A stretch of 64,000 bases of DNA, from the NCBI GenBank assembly GCA_946902875.1, contig OX336338.1:9725971-9789970 (forward strand), in the 5' to 3' direction. The notes beneath the pieces were generated by a model that did not search any database, was not told the origin of the DNA, and worked only from the letters and a program-made list of their open reading frames with translations. This stretch comes from Nematopogon swammerdamellus. Its lineage: Eukaryota; Arthropoda; Insecta; Lepidoptera; Adelidae. Positions within the stretch are counted from its first letter, which is position 1; each line of letters begins with the position of its first letter. Shown in pieces: positions 32,286-43,400 of the stretch. The position numbers and the translations under genes were made by a program.

Positions 32286-32625
32286 CTCTGAGAGGGTCTA
32301 CGATACTCGTAGAAGGTCTACGACACTCGTAAAGGAGTCTACAGAACTCTAAGAGTGTTTACGATACTCGTAGAAGGATCTACGACGCTCGCAAATTAGT
32401 CTACAAAACTCTGAAAGGGTCTACGACTACGATACTCGCAGAAGAATCGAAGACACTCGTAAAGGGGTCTACAAAACTCTGAGAGCGTCTACGATACTCG
32501 TAGAAGGTTTACGACACTCGTAAAGGGGTCCATAAAAATTCTGAGAGGGTCTACGATACTTGGAGAAGGTTCTATGACACTCATAAATGGGTCTACAAAA
32601 CTCTGAGTGTGTCTACGATACTCGT
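32286..32625 (+). repeat. 61-bp minisatellite, about six units
   Basis: CTCTGAGAGGGTCTACGATA, CTCGTAGAAGGTCTACGACA, CTCGTAAAGGGGTCTACAAAA. Unit starts lie at 32286, 32347, 32409, 32477, 32539 and 32600. Degenerate related sequence extends back to about 31925. No frame is open through it. Confidence 0.9.
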
Positions 32626-32733
32626 ATTTTTACACACCAATTAGCAAAAATCGGCCAAACCAAAAAGTAAATTCATGTCAAATAATTGCTTGTCAAATAT
32701 TCGTTAGAATTGTATTAAAACGAATTTAGTTAC

Positions 32734-33018
32734 TCAGTAAATAAAGATACAATTGTTAAATAAGCTTTTATGATTTTCTTTTGAACCAGTCCGCGCCAGC
32801 TGCGTTCGTTCTGCTGCTATAATCGCCTTAACATACGCGTTAGAAATATTTCCCGAGAGAAAATATCCAAGAGTAAAGTTGAAAGCGTCGAGAAACATTG
32901 CTGCTAGCCGCACGTTGGCAAAAGTCAATGGCAAAACTTTGTCTACGCGAACAGCTTTATTTGAAAATCTACTCTTAACGGTGGGGTCATGAATAGGAGA
33001 TTTTGGTAAATTGTCCAT
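32734..33018 (-). CDS. Unidentified 94-residue ORF
   Basis: Starts ATG GAC AAT at 33018 and runs to a TGA at 32734-32736. Codon use and residue mix look genuinely coding (for example RVDKVLPLTFANVRLAAMFLD and NISNAYVKAIIAAERTQL), with no low-complexity sequence. I recognise no domain. The length may be that of a fragment, since the last residues (FNNCIFIY) look like read-through into AT-rich DNA. It sits in a small cluster of ORFs on both strands (33274-33492, 33466-33740, 33900-34097). Possible sources are an endogenous DNA-virus remnant or decayed exons of a host gene; neither is established. Confidence 0.35.
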   Translation of the reverse strand: MDNLPKSPIHDPTVKSRFSNKAVRVDKVLPLTFANVRLAAMFLDAFNFTLGYFLSGNISNAYVKAIIAAERTQLARTGSKENHKSLFNNCIFIY

Positions 33019-33039
33019 TTATCTAGTTATATGTTTTAT

Positions 33040-33250
33040 TAACCCCTGACGAAAAAACAGGGATGTTATAAGTTTAACGTGTGTGTATGTGTGTATGGGT
33101 GTGTCTGTCTGTGGCATCGTAGCTCCCAAGCGGATAGACCGATTTGGATGCGGTTTTTTTTAATATCTTCTTTATCGGCCGTCCTCCCTCGTGAACTGGT
33201 AGATATAATCGGTTGCAAGTCAGACTTTTTTTGGTGTGCTTGGTAAATAT
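33040..33250 (-). repeat. Dispersed repeat with TG microsatellite
   Basis: GTGTGTGTATGTGTGTATGG then GTGGCATCGTAGCTCCCAAG and CCGATTTGGATGCGG. I recognise this as a common lepidopteran repeat string. It lies between the ORFs at 32734 and 33274. Confidence 0.5.
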
Positions 33251-33273
33251 TGAAAAGCTTTCTGATTTTAATA

Positions 33274-33492
33274 TCAATTCTTCAGCTCACTGAGATAATA
33301 ATTGATAACATTAAATGTGTATAATAGAACCGGAGCAGTATTTCTGCCGTTAAGTTTCGATTTCAGAATTCTTCTATTTAAATATTGCAATGTCTTGTTG
33401 ATCGCCGTAGGAGTGCAGAAAATATAATTTAAACTATCGGATATATTTAGACTCCTTTTTTTTCTAAACAACATATAAATATCAAATAACAT
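33274..33492 (-). CDS. Unidentified 72-residue ORF
   Basis: An ATG at 33492 followed by 71 codons to a TGA. The content (SLNYIFCTPTAINKTLQYLN, SKLNGRNTAPVLLYTFNVIN) is not repetitive and looks plausible as protein. No family is recognised. Its start lies only tens of bases from the opposite-strand frame at 33528, a divergent arrangement. Its 3' end meets a dispersed repeat. Chance remains possible. Confidence 0.3.
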   Translation of the reverse strand: MLFDIYMLFRKKRSLNISDSLNYIFCTPTAINKTLQYLNRRILKSKLNGRNTAPVLLYTFNVINYYLSELKN

Positions 33493-33740
33493 CTAATAAT
33501 AAGTACGAGCGAGCACCTCTCATAAAGATGATGGAGGGATCCTACGAGATCAGCCGCATCACCCCTGCATCCGCGCTCGACGTTATACGTCAAAATAGTG
33601 ACGTCAAAGATACCGAGCGATTGAAGAGGGTAGACTACATGTTCAACAGCAGATTTGAAAGACTCAAGACTCAAAAGCTGACCTACGTATCGACAGTTCG
33701 TTCTTCCGCTTATAAATATACATTGAATGTTATACCTTAA
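33466..33740 (+). CDS. Unidentified ORF, possibly the 3' end of a longer gene
   Basis: The frame is open from just after a TAA near 33463, with ATG ATG at 33528-33533, to a TAA at 33738-33740. From the ATG it encodes 70 residues rich in charged and mixed side chains (SYEISRITPASALDVIRQN, DTERLKRVDYMFNSRFERL, KLTYVSTVRSSAYKYTLNV). Codon third positions (GAG, ATC, AGC, GAC, CTG) depart from the surrounding AT bias, the best coding signal in this cluster. No domain is recognised. The open sequence upstream of the ATG suggests the true start could be earlier or lost. Confidence 0.4.
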
Positions 33741-33899
33741 ATCATACGTTACGAATCCGCTTGGGATAAAGATTTCATGAAATTTAATTGAAAGGCACAC
33801 ATTCCTTATATTTTAGGTTTTTTTCCATAAAAAAAAAAGTTTTTCTGATATTGAAGTAAAGATTTCCCTGAATTGATCTGTTTGTAAATAATTCTAAAG

Positions 33900-34097
33900 T
33901 TGATCACCCGCAAAAGGTTTCATTGTAATTGTCTTCTTGGGCGCCGCACACGAAATCACATTAACGCAGCACAAGTAAAATACATTATATCTCACCCTAC
34001 CTCCCTCAAGGGTAGCCAAGATATTAAATTTATGTTTTCCAAGAAACTTTCTATGTCCATTGCAATCGTATCTCCCTTACCAAAAACTCGGCTGTAA
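33900..34097 (+). CDS. Unidentified 65-residue ORF
   Basis: Opens at an alternative-start codon region (TTG) and ends at TAA near 34097, reading CLLGRRTRNHINAAQVKYII and FMFSKKLSMSIAIVSPL. Included because of its neighbours; alone it would be weak. No family recognised. Confidence 0.2.
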   Translation: MITRKRFHCNCLLGRRTRNHINAAQVKYIISHPTSLKGSQDIKFMFSKKLSMSIAIVSPLPKTRL

Positions 34098-34356
34098 TGG
34101 AGGAAAAAGTAATTTGAGAACGGTGGAAATAGTAAGCTCCTTTAAGATCGCTCCTAATAAAAAGAATTGTTATTTAAAAAGAGTGACAGAAAAGAAAATT
34201 GTTAGTCTTTTGAAATAGGTACGTCTCCAATGGATATCTTTGCAATACTTCAAACGTATTGTGGCTTGGGTAGAATAACTAGGATCTATCGCAAGCTGAA
34301 AATTTCCCAGCGCGGAGCATGGCTTGGAGTTGCTCCATGACTCAGATTCTATGTAA

Positions 34357-34505
34357 AACCGCATGCTGCTTCCCTTCTATTAGTGTTGTAGGGTTTCACC
34401 TGTCCAGATTGATAACACCATTTTCCGTTAAGTTCAGCGTAGCCGTCACGTATAAAGGAAAATACTGACATGGTACCCAGTTTCTACAGGACTAATGTGC
34501 TGTAT
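34357..34505 (+). mobile_element. Diverged SINE fragment
   Basis: GTTGTAGGGTTTCACCTGTC, CGTTAAGTTCAGCGTAGCCG and ATACTGACATGGTACCCAGT follow the SINE body in order with many substitutions. Confidence 0.6.
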
Positions 34506-34590
34506 GGTATGTGTATGTGTATGAGGGTGTGGATGTGTATGTGTATGTGTATGAGGGTGTATGTGTATGCGTATGCTTTCGTGTATGTGA
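34505..34590 (+). repeat. TATG/GTGTATG microsatellite
   Basis: Repeats of GTATGTGTATGAGGGTGT; the Val/Tyr-rich frame is a by-product. Confidence 0.8.
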
Positions 34591-34594
34591 TGTT

Positions 34595-34960
34595 TTTAGG
34601 GTTCAGTATCCATCGTACGGGGCCCTATTACTAAGCCTATGCCGTCTGTCTGTCTGTCTGTCCGTCTGTCCGAGGGCTGTATATCTTGAACCGTAAAAGG
34701 TAGCCCGTTGAAATTTTCACCGAATATGTGTTATTATGCCCGACATAACAGCAAATAATAAAAATAAGAAAAAGTAAAAAAATCACGGGGGTCGCTATAT
34801 AAGAAACTAAAATGTATGCGCGCCATCTACCGAAAATAGTATGAAGCATTTTAACTAATCATGAATTTTAACTAATATGAAGCATTTCATAAAACACGCT
34901 ATAGATGGCGTGAGTGGCGCTGACCATGACATGCCCATACGGAACCCTCGCAATTGGCCA
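34595..34960 (-). repeat. GGGTTCCGTA dispersed repeat, nearly complete
   Basis: TTTTTAGGGTTCAGTATCC, CTGTCTGTCTGTCCGTCTGTCC, TGAAATTTTCACCGAATATG, GCGCGCCATCTACCGAAAA, ATAGATGGCGTGAGTGGC, then ACGGAACCCTCG. It joins a LINE tail at about 34962. Confidence 0.75.
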
Positions 34961-34961
34961 T

Positions 34962-35180
34962 TTTTTTATGTAAACCAACATGGGTTGCTGTTCCGAGGGA
35001 CTAATGGTGCAGTCGACAGAGCCAAAAATACCATGATGCGCCATGCCAGCAGATTTGCGAACTGTCGCTAGGCTGTCTAGCCTGTTAATACGACGTTTGA
35101 AGACACCCGGCTTAAAGGATTCGGGAGACACTCGCCGGAAGACAGTTCCACAACCTAGCGGTACAAGGAACGTAGGTATG
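34962..35180 (-). mobile_element. LINE 3' end (C-terminal ORF scrap plus tail)
   Basis: Inverse of the 12941-13091 element and longer: the minus frame gives FRRVSPESFKPGVFKRRINRLDS, then a tail ending in a short A run (T run on the plus strand at 34963-34969). Confidence 0.55.
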
Positions 35181-35236
35181 TGTATGTATATTGCATCTGT
35201 ATATGGTTTCATACAAAATAAAACCTGAAGGCTTAC

Positions 35237-35523
35237 CTTAGCATCGGCCTTCCTGTAGCCGTCGAAGATCCTCCATATGAACTCAGGTCCGGCGGCTCCC
35301 GTCTCCGCCCCCAGGTCGAAGTGCTCGAGGATGGGGTTGCCCTCGAGCGGGGGCGGCGGCAGCGGGGGCGGCGGGATTAGCTCCTGCTGCTGCTGCTGCT
35401 GCTGCTGTTGTTGCTGTTGCTGTTGCTGCTGCGACGACTGGCTCGTTACAACCACTTTTATCTTCGACATGATTCCCGCCATAGCGGAAATACAGCCTTG
35501 CCACGGGCAGAGAATCTCCGCAG
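35237..35523 (-). CDS. SCYL2: SCYL2-like protein, first coding exon
   Basis: Coding starts at an ATG at 35482 and gives 82 codons ending at 35237, directly before a splice donor (minus strand TAAG|GTAAGC, phase 0). An acceptor (CTATTTTCTTGTTTCAG) ends at 35524, so the exon has about 40 bases of 5' UTR. The frame is also open upstream to the acceptor, but the opening MAGIMSKIKVVVT lines up with the start of animal SCYL2. After a Q16 tract and a proline-rich stretch (PPPPLPPPPLEG), NPILEHFDLG...GPEFIWRIFDGYRKADAK matches the SCYL2 segment leading into the kinase-like domain. SCYL2 (CVAK104) is a kinase-fold protein linked to clathrin-coated vesicles at endosomes and the trans-Golgi. No further exon was found on the minus strand, so introns must be long or later exons lie beyond position 1. 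Confidence 0.7.
35384..35431 (-). repeat. CAG/CAA tract encoding 16 glutamines
   Basis: Sixteen codons of CAG with interspersed CAA on the minus strand, inside the SCYL2-like exon. A length polymorphism is likely. Confidence 0.95.
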
Positions 35524-35647
35524 CTGAAACAAGAAAATAGGTATGGGTGAAAATACTATTTATTTGACCTATGTACCTACATGCGTGTGTTGAATGATAT
35601 CAGATATCAATATTTGCTAAGTCCAAGCTAGAAAATAGTTCGAAAAT

Positions 35648-35860
35648 TTTCCGTCTAGTTCAGTGCAGCCGCCACAACGAAAAGGAAGTACCTTCATGGT
35701 ATTAGTTCACCAAGGTGCTTGATACTTATCTTGTCCTAATAATTTGCTAAATGCAGTGGTCGGTGCTGTGCTGTAATTTACAAGAGTACTTGCAGCACAA
35801 CACAGACTACCCTGCTTACCCCGATTGTCGGGATGCAGCGTGTCGTATATTATGTGTACG
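35648..35860 (+). repeat. Diverged SINE piece fused to TCGTAAAAGG repeat 3' part
   Basis: TTCCGTCTAGTTCAGTGCAGCC and AGTACCTTCATGGTATTAG (SINE) switch near 35722 to TTGATACTTATCTTGTCC, GTGGTCGGTGCTGTG and CCCCGATTGTCGGGATGC (TCGTAAAAGG family). Confidence 0.65.
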
Positions 35861-36104
35861 TATGTACTTTCGGGATAGACGTTACAACTACGAATCCTTT
35901 ACATAGAAAACATGTTATAAAGTCTTCTATATACATTCCAACGAATTTACTCGCAGATCAGGACACAATTTTCGTGTTTAATTATTTAGCTACTTAATTA
36001 GGTAACATTGTGTGAAATCATAGTACAAAAATGCTAGTGACTCTATATTAAAACATATTTATATTTTTCAATGTTTATATTATTATTACGTGTGGGGTTA
36101 TACC

Positions 36105-36430
36105 GTGTGGGGCCGGTACTTAAAAAGAATATCCCCACTGCATCTCTCCCCATGCATGTCGTAAAAGGCGACTAAGGGATAAGGACAAGATACCGCGCTA
36201 AAGGGCGACAGGCTCGCCACCTCTCACCTTGGCACGGTACTTCCACCGAGTCATGCAGCAGGTGGGTCTTCGTGCCTTACTTGCTGCTTGATCGATTGAA
36301 TCTTGTTCGAATACTTTGCGAAACGTGGTGGTTGGTGTTGTAATTGACCAGAGTTCTTGCAGCACAACACCGATTACTCTGCTTACCCCGATTGTCGGGA
36401 TTTAGCGTGTGTGATATGTATGTATGTATA
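36105..36430 (+). repeat. TCGTAAAAGG dispersed repeat, full-looking copy
   Basis: From GTGTGGGGCCGGTACTT through TGTCGTAAAAGGCGACTAAG to CCCCGATTGTCGGGATTTAG and a TATG-rich end. It serves here as the reference copy for the family; I see no coding or Pol III boxes. Confidence 0.75.
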
Positions 36431-36439
36431 TCTCTTTAT

Positions 36440-36635
36440 TCACGTTCTTATAATATATTACATTAATTTTACATAAATTTTACAAAAAGTAATAAAAATA
36501 CACAAAATTAATATAATGTAAATAAAAACGGTAATTTCCGCCGGCGGCGGGAGGCAGGCCTCCAAGCACACCGGCGGGTGCAGGCCGTGGCTACGGAGCT
36601 CTCCGAGACGACGCGAGGCAAGCTACGAGCTATGT
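36440..36635 (-). mobile_element. LINE 3' UTR, copy 1
   Basis: ACGGTAATTTCCGCCGGCGG, GTGCAGGCCGTGGCTACGG and AGCTCTCCGAGACGACGCG. It is duplicated in the same orientation at 37560-37910. The AT-rich lead is the tail of a minus-strand element. Confidence 0.65.
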
Positions 36636-36735
36636 ATATTATTATTACGTCCTTTCTTACTCAGCATCTTCTCTTTTCATTTGGTGAGCCTATACTGTAG
36701 TGCCATAGAAGCACCTTCACATAGTTTAATTAAAC

Positions 36736-36960
36736 ATGCCATATTTCAAAAATAATAATAATAACATCGAAGCTAAGAAGAAGCTCTCGCTGAGTGGTTG
36801 GGTCAAGGGCCAGATCCAGAAGGCAGCCCTGCTCGACACTGCGCGTATAGTACGGAGGTTTCTCTCTTTGGGACCCGACCATATCGTTAGCCTAGGCTCG
36901 CCCCGCCCCGCCCGGTGGTGGAAACTCCGTTTGTTTTTATATAATGTTAGGTTTTAATTT
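36736..36960 (+). mobile_element. Probable LINE C-terminal fragment with tail
   Basis: The plus frame KAALLDTARIVRRFLSLGPD precedes CCCCGCCCCGCCCGG and an A-rich end. The string resembles the end of LINE ORF2 proteins, but the clade is not clear. Confidence 0.4.
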
Positions 36961-37559
36961 AAAAAAAATTAAAATTTATATAAAAAGAAATGTGGGAATG
37001 AACGGATAAAAAAACATCGATAAAGATATCTTACTTAATAAAAATAACTTCGATTTTAAACAATTGTTTTTACATTTGTATGTGGGGCACAATTTGCAAC
37101 GGTATTTACTTTTAGTTGTCGTGTCAATGAAAAGCCTTTCACGTCGAAAATAATAGCCCTATTATTTACACAACTTTAACTTCTCAATTACTAAGCACAT
37201 TAAATCTCTAGCAAAACTTTGTTATGTACTTAACTACAATTAATAATTCAGTGAACCTACCGGTGAATGAAGTTCCATTATTGTGCGAAAACGTTTGCCC
37301 TAAATCAGCTTTCTCCGCGGTGTGACATGTTTATGTAGGTACTCTTAGGTATAGGGGGTGGCTTTTCATGTTTAGAGAGCAAAGTAAGCACGGACATCGA
37401 AAGCTTCTTTGAGAGGAAATTACTCCCTCGACATCTTTGCGCCTCCCCTGAATTCATATTAACTTGTATGAAAATTTGAATTTTTCACTAATAACTTAAT
37501 ATGTAAATTTTATATTGTCTTTGTAAAATGTTTTTGGAGTAATAAAGTATTATTCTTTA

Positions 37560-37910
37560 TTTCACATTTTTATATAATACATTTATATTAATTTTACATA
37601 TATTATAACTATAAAAAGTAATAAAAATACACAAAATTAATACAAACATTAAATAAAAACGGTAATACCGCCGGCGGCGGGAGACAAGCCTCCAAGCGCG
37701 CCGGCGGCGGGTGCAGGCCGTGGCTACGGAGCTCTCCGAGACGACGCGAGACTAGCTTCGAGCGATGGGTGGTGTTACTAGACACGTAGGCCACCACCAC
37801 CCCCATCCCGGAAAGCTCCGTATCCGCCGGACTGCACGGCGACGTCTCGTCTCGCAGCTCTTTTAAACGTCCTCATCTTCGCGCGCGTCTCCTCATGGGT
37901 GCACTGCACC
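37560..37910 (-). mobile_element. LINE 3' UTR, copy 2
   Basis: Repeats 36440-36635 with high similarity and extends further (GGCCACCACCACCCCCATCC, CGCAGCTCTTTTAAACGTCC). Confidence 0.65.
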
Positions 37911-40187
37911 ACCGGTATTATTATTATTATTTATCGAAAAGAAATATAAATGTTCACTGCATATATACACTTTATACATTTGCTTAAAAATTAAACTAAT
38001 TAATGGTAAGTAATGGTCGCATATTTATTTACCTCGTTTTAAGAGTTTTCGATAGTTTAGTTTTGAATAAATATTGAGCTCATCCAGCCAATTATTTATT
38101 TAACATTATCTAAATACATTAAGAGTACATAGGTTAGAAGTAAAACAATAAAGTTATCCAAACTTCTTATTAATTTATCCTAATTAGATGGCCGAGAGTT
38201 TATAATTTCATGTCACGTACAGACATTTCACCCTGCGAGGTTTTAAACGACCCCAGGCCTCCTTAATTGAATGAAATGAAACGAAAATAAGTGTATTTGC
38301 TCATCTGATTGTGTCTGTAAAGTATATGTACACCTATTATTGTAATTATATTGTATTATAATTGTTATAAGCAGCACCTCGCGTCGCGACATGCGGGTGT
38401 TAATCAATTAGACTACCTACTTTAGAAATCACTATGAAATGGCAAGAAAAACAATTCACAACAAATCGGTACATAGATTTTAAAATGTTCGCAAAGAATC
38501 ACGTTTATTTGATTACCTATTTTTATAGAAACTGTCATGATCGGTTGTTCACATCATCAACTACGCATGTTTCTGTTCGAAAGAAAAAAGGCCCTTTTGG
38601 TCGTGCCGCCTAACCACAGCCACATTGAGTTGAAAAGAATTTAAGTACATTTTTTAAGTAAATACTTGTTATTCCCACTAAGCTGTGAGTAAGTACCTCT
38701 CGCTCGCATACTCGCTAGTCTCGGCCTCGATTAATACCCTCCTCTACTGCTGATGGGCCCGGATATGTTCGGTGAAGCCATCGCAAGCTTAGTTCCACAC
38801 CTTCCTTCCTAAATGTTTATTAAGCAAACATGTATGTTAAAAAAATATTGAAAACTTATTTAAATTGGATTTTCTTAACGAACCTCCTGAGCGAACCTCT
38901 TAACAAGCATTTCATCACTATCACCTGTCGATAAGAGGTCATGCAATGGACCTACCGAGAATTTTTTATCGTTCTAGGGACCTACTTACTGAAGTAACAT
39001 TGCTCTAGACTACATCGCTGCGGTTACTATACTCACTCCAGGAACAGTTGGAACTTGCTAAGGCATTTAAATGCGTTGTTTAGCCTTTTTTAGTAGATTA
39101 TTTCGTCGAATCGTTGTTCAAGTAGTAGGTATGTTTTGTATCTAAAATTGAACAACTTTAACTCTACGGCTAATGTGGTATGAAAATTGATAACTTCATG
39201 TAGATTGCAACGAGGTGCAAATTTTTATGTGTTCCGAAAACACGTTATGTTTTTATAACTGAGAAAGCGCAGAGAACATTTCGCACGCGGAATTTTGCGT
39301 GAATATAGCGTATTCGCGAAAAATCGCGTTTAATGATCGAGGTACTCATGCGTTCAAATAAAAGATGTCTCAATCGCAGAGAGTAGATGATATTGCAGAT
39401 ATTGTAGGTACGTCTCCAGTTCGTCAGGAAAACTAGAACTCAACCAAATAATACAACATTTTTCTTCGTTACAACTCGATGTATATTCGTAGCTCGTAGT
39501 AATTCACTCACCGCATCGCCAAACTCAGGATCGGACGATTCAGTCTCAATGAGTTCCAGTTGTCAATGAAACCTTACTTTGCTTTTTTTAGATTATGTAC
39601 AGCTCGTCTCGCCTTCCGACTTTCTGGAACCAGCCAAGCTCTTCCATGATGACAGCACACATTTCCGGCACCCATTGAAAGTTCACTGACTTACTCTATT
39701 CCACCACTTTGAATTCACTTTTCACTGCTCCCGAGCGAAGACGATTGAATTGTTTCCTTCGCACGTACTCCATTCTCAATCTTCCGTTTGTTCCACTCGC
39801 CCGAAACTCCTCTATAACGCCACCTCAACTATCTTTCTTCTCTTTGGATTGCTTGCAAAACGGCCGAAAATGCTCACTCTCTTATATTGGTTCGCAAATG
39901 ATCGAAGGTTTGTAACCAATAGCTTATGTTCACGATCATGCTGTTTTCACTATTTTTCTTCAGTAACTTATGAAAATTTTGGACCAATCTTTCTATCCTA
40001 TTCCCATGCAGAGGCTCTGGCTCGTTCACTCTCGATATGTACAAAAATATGCAGTTGATGGTCTTAGTTCGGATTGCGTAATCCGAGCGTAGCCAGGTAC
40101 TCTTCCTGAAGATGGACTGCACGCGCCAGTCCGAAACATCGGTTTAGGGTGAGAGGTTGTTTGTGTGACCAAATGAATGTTCAAATG
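37911..40187. other. No gene recognised
   Basis: AT-rich. A 102-residue plus-strand frame at 39750-40058 has no recognisable domain and an odd Ser/Leu/Phe-rich composition. Confidence 0.5.
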
Positions 40188-40480
40188 CAGTCCTGAATTT
40201 CCCATTAGGCCGTATAGGCCGCGGCCTAGGGGCGGCAAACTTCAGGGGGCGGCAGATTTCCAAAGGCGCAAAAGAATATTACAAGTAACACTTGCGCTGT
40301 GGTACAGTGTAAGCCGTCAAGTTCGTGCGCGATTATGAACGCAATACTGTCAAGCAAGTCACTTGTGGATAGAGTTTTCGATCTATTTTTCGTTTTATTA
40401 TGTATCTTCAAACTGTATGTTTCTTTAATAAATAAAATACCGCATGAGTGGTATTATGGTAGTATGGTAGTGGTATATTA
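40188..40480 (+). mobile_element. Possible hAT end fragment
   Basis: CAGTCCTGAATTTCCC, then TAGGCCGTATAGGCCGCGG and CTAGGGGCGGCAAA, resembles hAT-type terminal sequence. No matching opposite end or duplication was found. Confidence 0.3.
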
Positions 40481-43400
40481 AAGCTTAAGATTTATTAAGA
40501 TTATTGTGTCTACGACACGCCAGGAAGGTTTAACATATTTCAAACAAATCTACAGTCGATATGTACGTTATGTAGAGTCGCATTAGTTAGAGGTGTGATC
40601 TGGGATTCCACATTAATGTATAAGTTCTCTTGAACATAACACTTAACAAGGCCTGCTTCATTCTACTACTGGTCGCAATTATGTTGCATCTGGTAGGTTT
40701 TATTGCGCCTCCACAATGTTGGATACAGGTGTTGCAGACTTGTATTGTATTATGAGGTCGAGAAAGTACACGTCCCGAGGGAAAGTGCTGAACAGCGGCA
40801 ATTTTATTGCAAAAGGCTACTTTTACGCAAAGTGCCGCTATTCCTAGAGGTATATTTATACCAATCCTTATATATAAAGTAAATTAATGTTTAGGTTTTT
40901 TAATCGAAACAAACATGAACTAGGTACTGGGTACAATTTCTCGGTCATGATTCGTTTGTCGCTCTATGAGGGTACTAGTGCAATTAGGTACTCAGAAATT
41001 TGAGTACTAATATATTCGCCTTTACTCCAAAAATTGTAGTCCTAATTAGTTTACTGTTGGAAGCTTACTGAAGCTTTGTGATTCAATTTTCTCTAACAGG
41101 ATAATACCCTAAAATGTATAAGATATTTACGTATGAAATATCTACCTTATGGATGTCGAAAGCATGTGGAAAAGTCATCTTAATATTAAATTTAAGTGCA
41201 TGTAATTTAAATTTCTCCAGGCATCAAAAATTAAATTTTATTATAAAGTCCACGCTTCTGACAGCAAACATACCGTTGTAGGGTCGCGCAGCCCGCAGCG
41301 TCCTTCTCGGGAATAATGTCGTAAATTTCGGCGAGCTGTCACGCATGTCGCGAACTCCTAATTTCAAATAAATAAAAAAAACACTAAAAGCATTTTTGAG
41401 AGCCACTTTCGAAGCAATAAATAAGTATAAAATTTTAGGAAAATAACTCGTTGGCCGATAATAAATTGACGCGTTAGTGGGAACGAAGAGGGCTTCGGGA
41501 TAGGACAGACAGCAAAAAAATATGCAAAATACAAGCTCTAGTGGCGAAACCGTCACGACATCTGAGTTGCATGTGACCACATCTCGTGGGAACAGCAAGT
41601 AGTGTCGATAGAATGTGGAAGCAGAAAAATTCCGTATAATTATGCACAAATTATGAGAAATGGATATTATGCGTGCACAAACTGATTACAGATGATTTAC
41701 GCGAGGTGACGCTGACTACAGGCCGGCTGAGTCCAGCTGAGGGAGGCGGCCTCTGCTCCGGACGAGGCGAGGGTCTGTCAGGCCCTAGAGAGCTGCGTGG
41801 AGCTGGTGGGCTACGTCGCCCGAAGCTGACCCCTAGAGACCGGAAGCCGGAGGCCTAGAGACGGCGGTGGCGTGCGACTGCCGGCTGCCCGCGACATCTA
41901 TCTGAGACATGTTGAACGGCGAGGGCGTTACAGTTTCACCAAAGAAGATAGCGCCAGTGATTTGTAGTGGAAACGGAAATGTGTGTAGTATTAATTAAAA
42001 TTACGCCACGTGCAGTGAGGTAGTTACGGGAGTGCGATGCAATGGGACGAAAGACATTATAGTTATAAGCGTGTATATAGGTAACTGCAAATAAGGGAAA
42101 AATAAGGAAATGTATTTGCGTAATGTAACAATAATTAAGAATTATTCCTACAGGATACGAACTATAAATATCATGTCACAAGGGTAGTTGATGAGATATA
42201 TATTAACTGGAATGTTATCCAAAATTCATACATGCAGCGACATCTATCTTGTAATTTGTGTAACCAGCGAGCCAATCGATACCCAGAGGCGTCGCCGCCT
42301 ACTGGTGGATGAAGTCAACTGTATGATTTTAAGGGGCTAGCAGCTAGCTTAGCAAATTGACGGAAATGTTAATTTTGGGATACGAGTTCGTAGCACCCTC
42401 CGCTAGAGGACGCGAAAAGATTCGATTCTTTTGCCGCGAAATCAATGTAATAAAACTGTTTGTTGAGACAGCAGGAAAAACATTCATCGAACGCCGCTCG
42501 GAGGCATCACCTCTCTTTTGGAGCTCACACGTCAGAATTTGAGTTGATATTTGAGTCTGATTTTATAATTTTATTCTTTTGTTTGGTTGTGAAAGAACTA
42601 CATATAGTAAAAAGCTAGCTTCAGTGAGTTTGCTGTCTGGGGCGTCGCGACTATAACGAGCTAAGTACATGGTTATTCAGACTTTCCCAAGATATATCGA
42701 TCGCTTGCTTTATACATAGAGATCAAATTACAGTCATAATTCCAGGAAGCGCTGTGGAGTCGCTACTTTAACGTTGTAACAGAAAGAGTAGATAGTTTAA
42801 ATGTTATTGACTATTGTTGTGTATTTCTCAAGAGATAACTGAATCTTGGGAAATTATATTTGTGTACATTTTCCGTTGCAATCGATTTATTTAGGAATTA
42901 ACTTGTACTCGTGAAGTCCATTTAGGGTTGTGCATAAAGCTAAGCTTGCGCCGATTAAAATTGGTATTTTAGCAACTAAATTGATGTACTTTTAAAGTTA
43001 ATAACTTGCTAATGTAAACGTTTGTAATAGGGGCTGTGAGGTTTTTCTAAGTCCTCTCTTTTCCTCACATAGGTAATTGGCCCGAGAGAGAGACAACGAA
43101 CTAATAGGACAATAAACGTTATTAGTTCGATATTATCTTTTAATCGACTTACCCAACATCCCCTGTACAGAGAGATCCGTTATTATCAGAGTATTCCTTC
43201 CTTTCTGAAAGTCATAAGAAACCAAATAGTACCTGACCTCAAATTTAGTTTTAAATTAGATTCCAATTGCTATCTCGCTCTGCTCTTTTGCAAATTAAAT
43301 AAGGTTTGCACCCACAGGTCAAATATAATAACACCGAGTGTGTACATTATCTATTCACTGATGAGTCTATCAAATTAACTAATAATTGGGAGTGAAAGGA

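Noticed and set aside
32286..32625. Repeat-encoded protein
   Set aside because: Every frame through the minisatellite contains stops, and unit lengths of 61-68 are not multiples of three.
41224..41649. 141-residue minus-strand ORF
   Set aside because: Long for this DNA, but Phe/Cys/Tyr-rich without motifs, and codon choice looks like AT-rich non-coding sequence.
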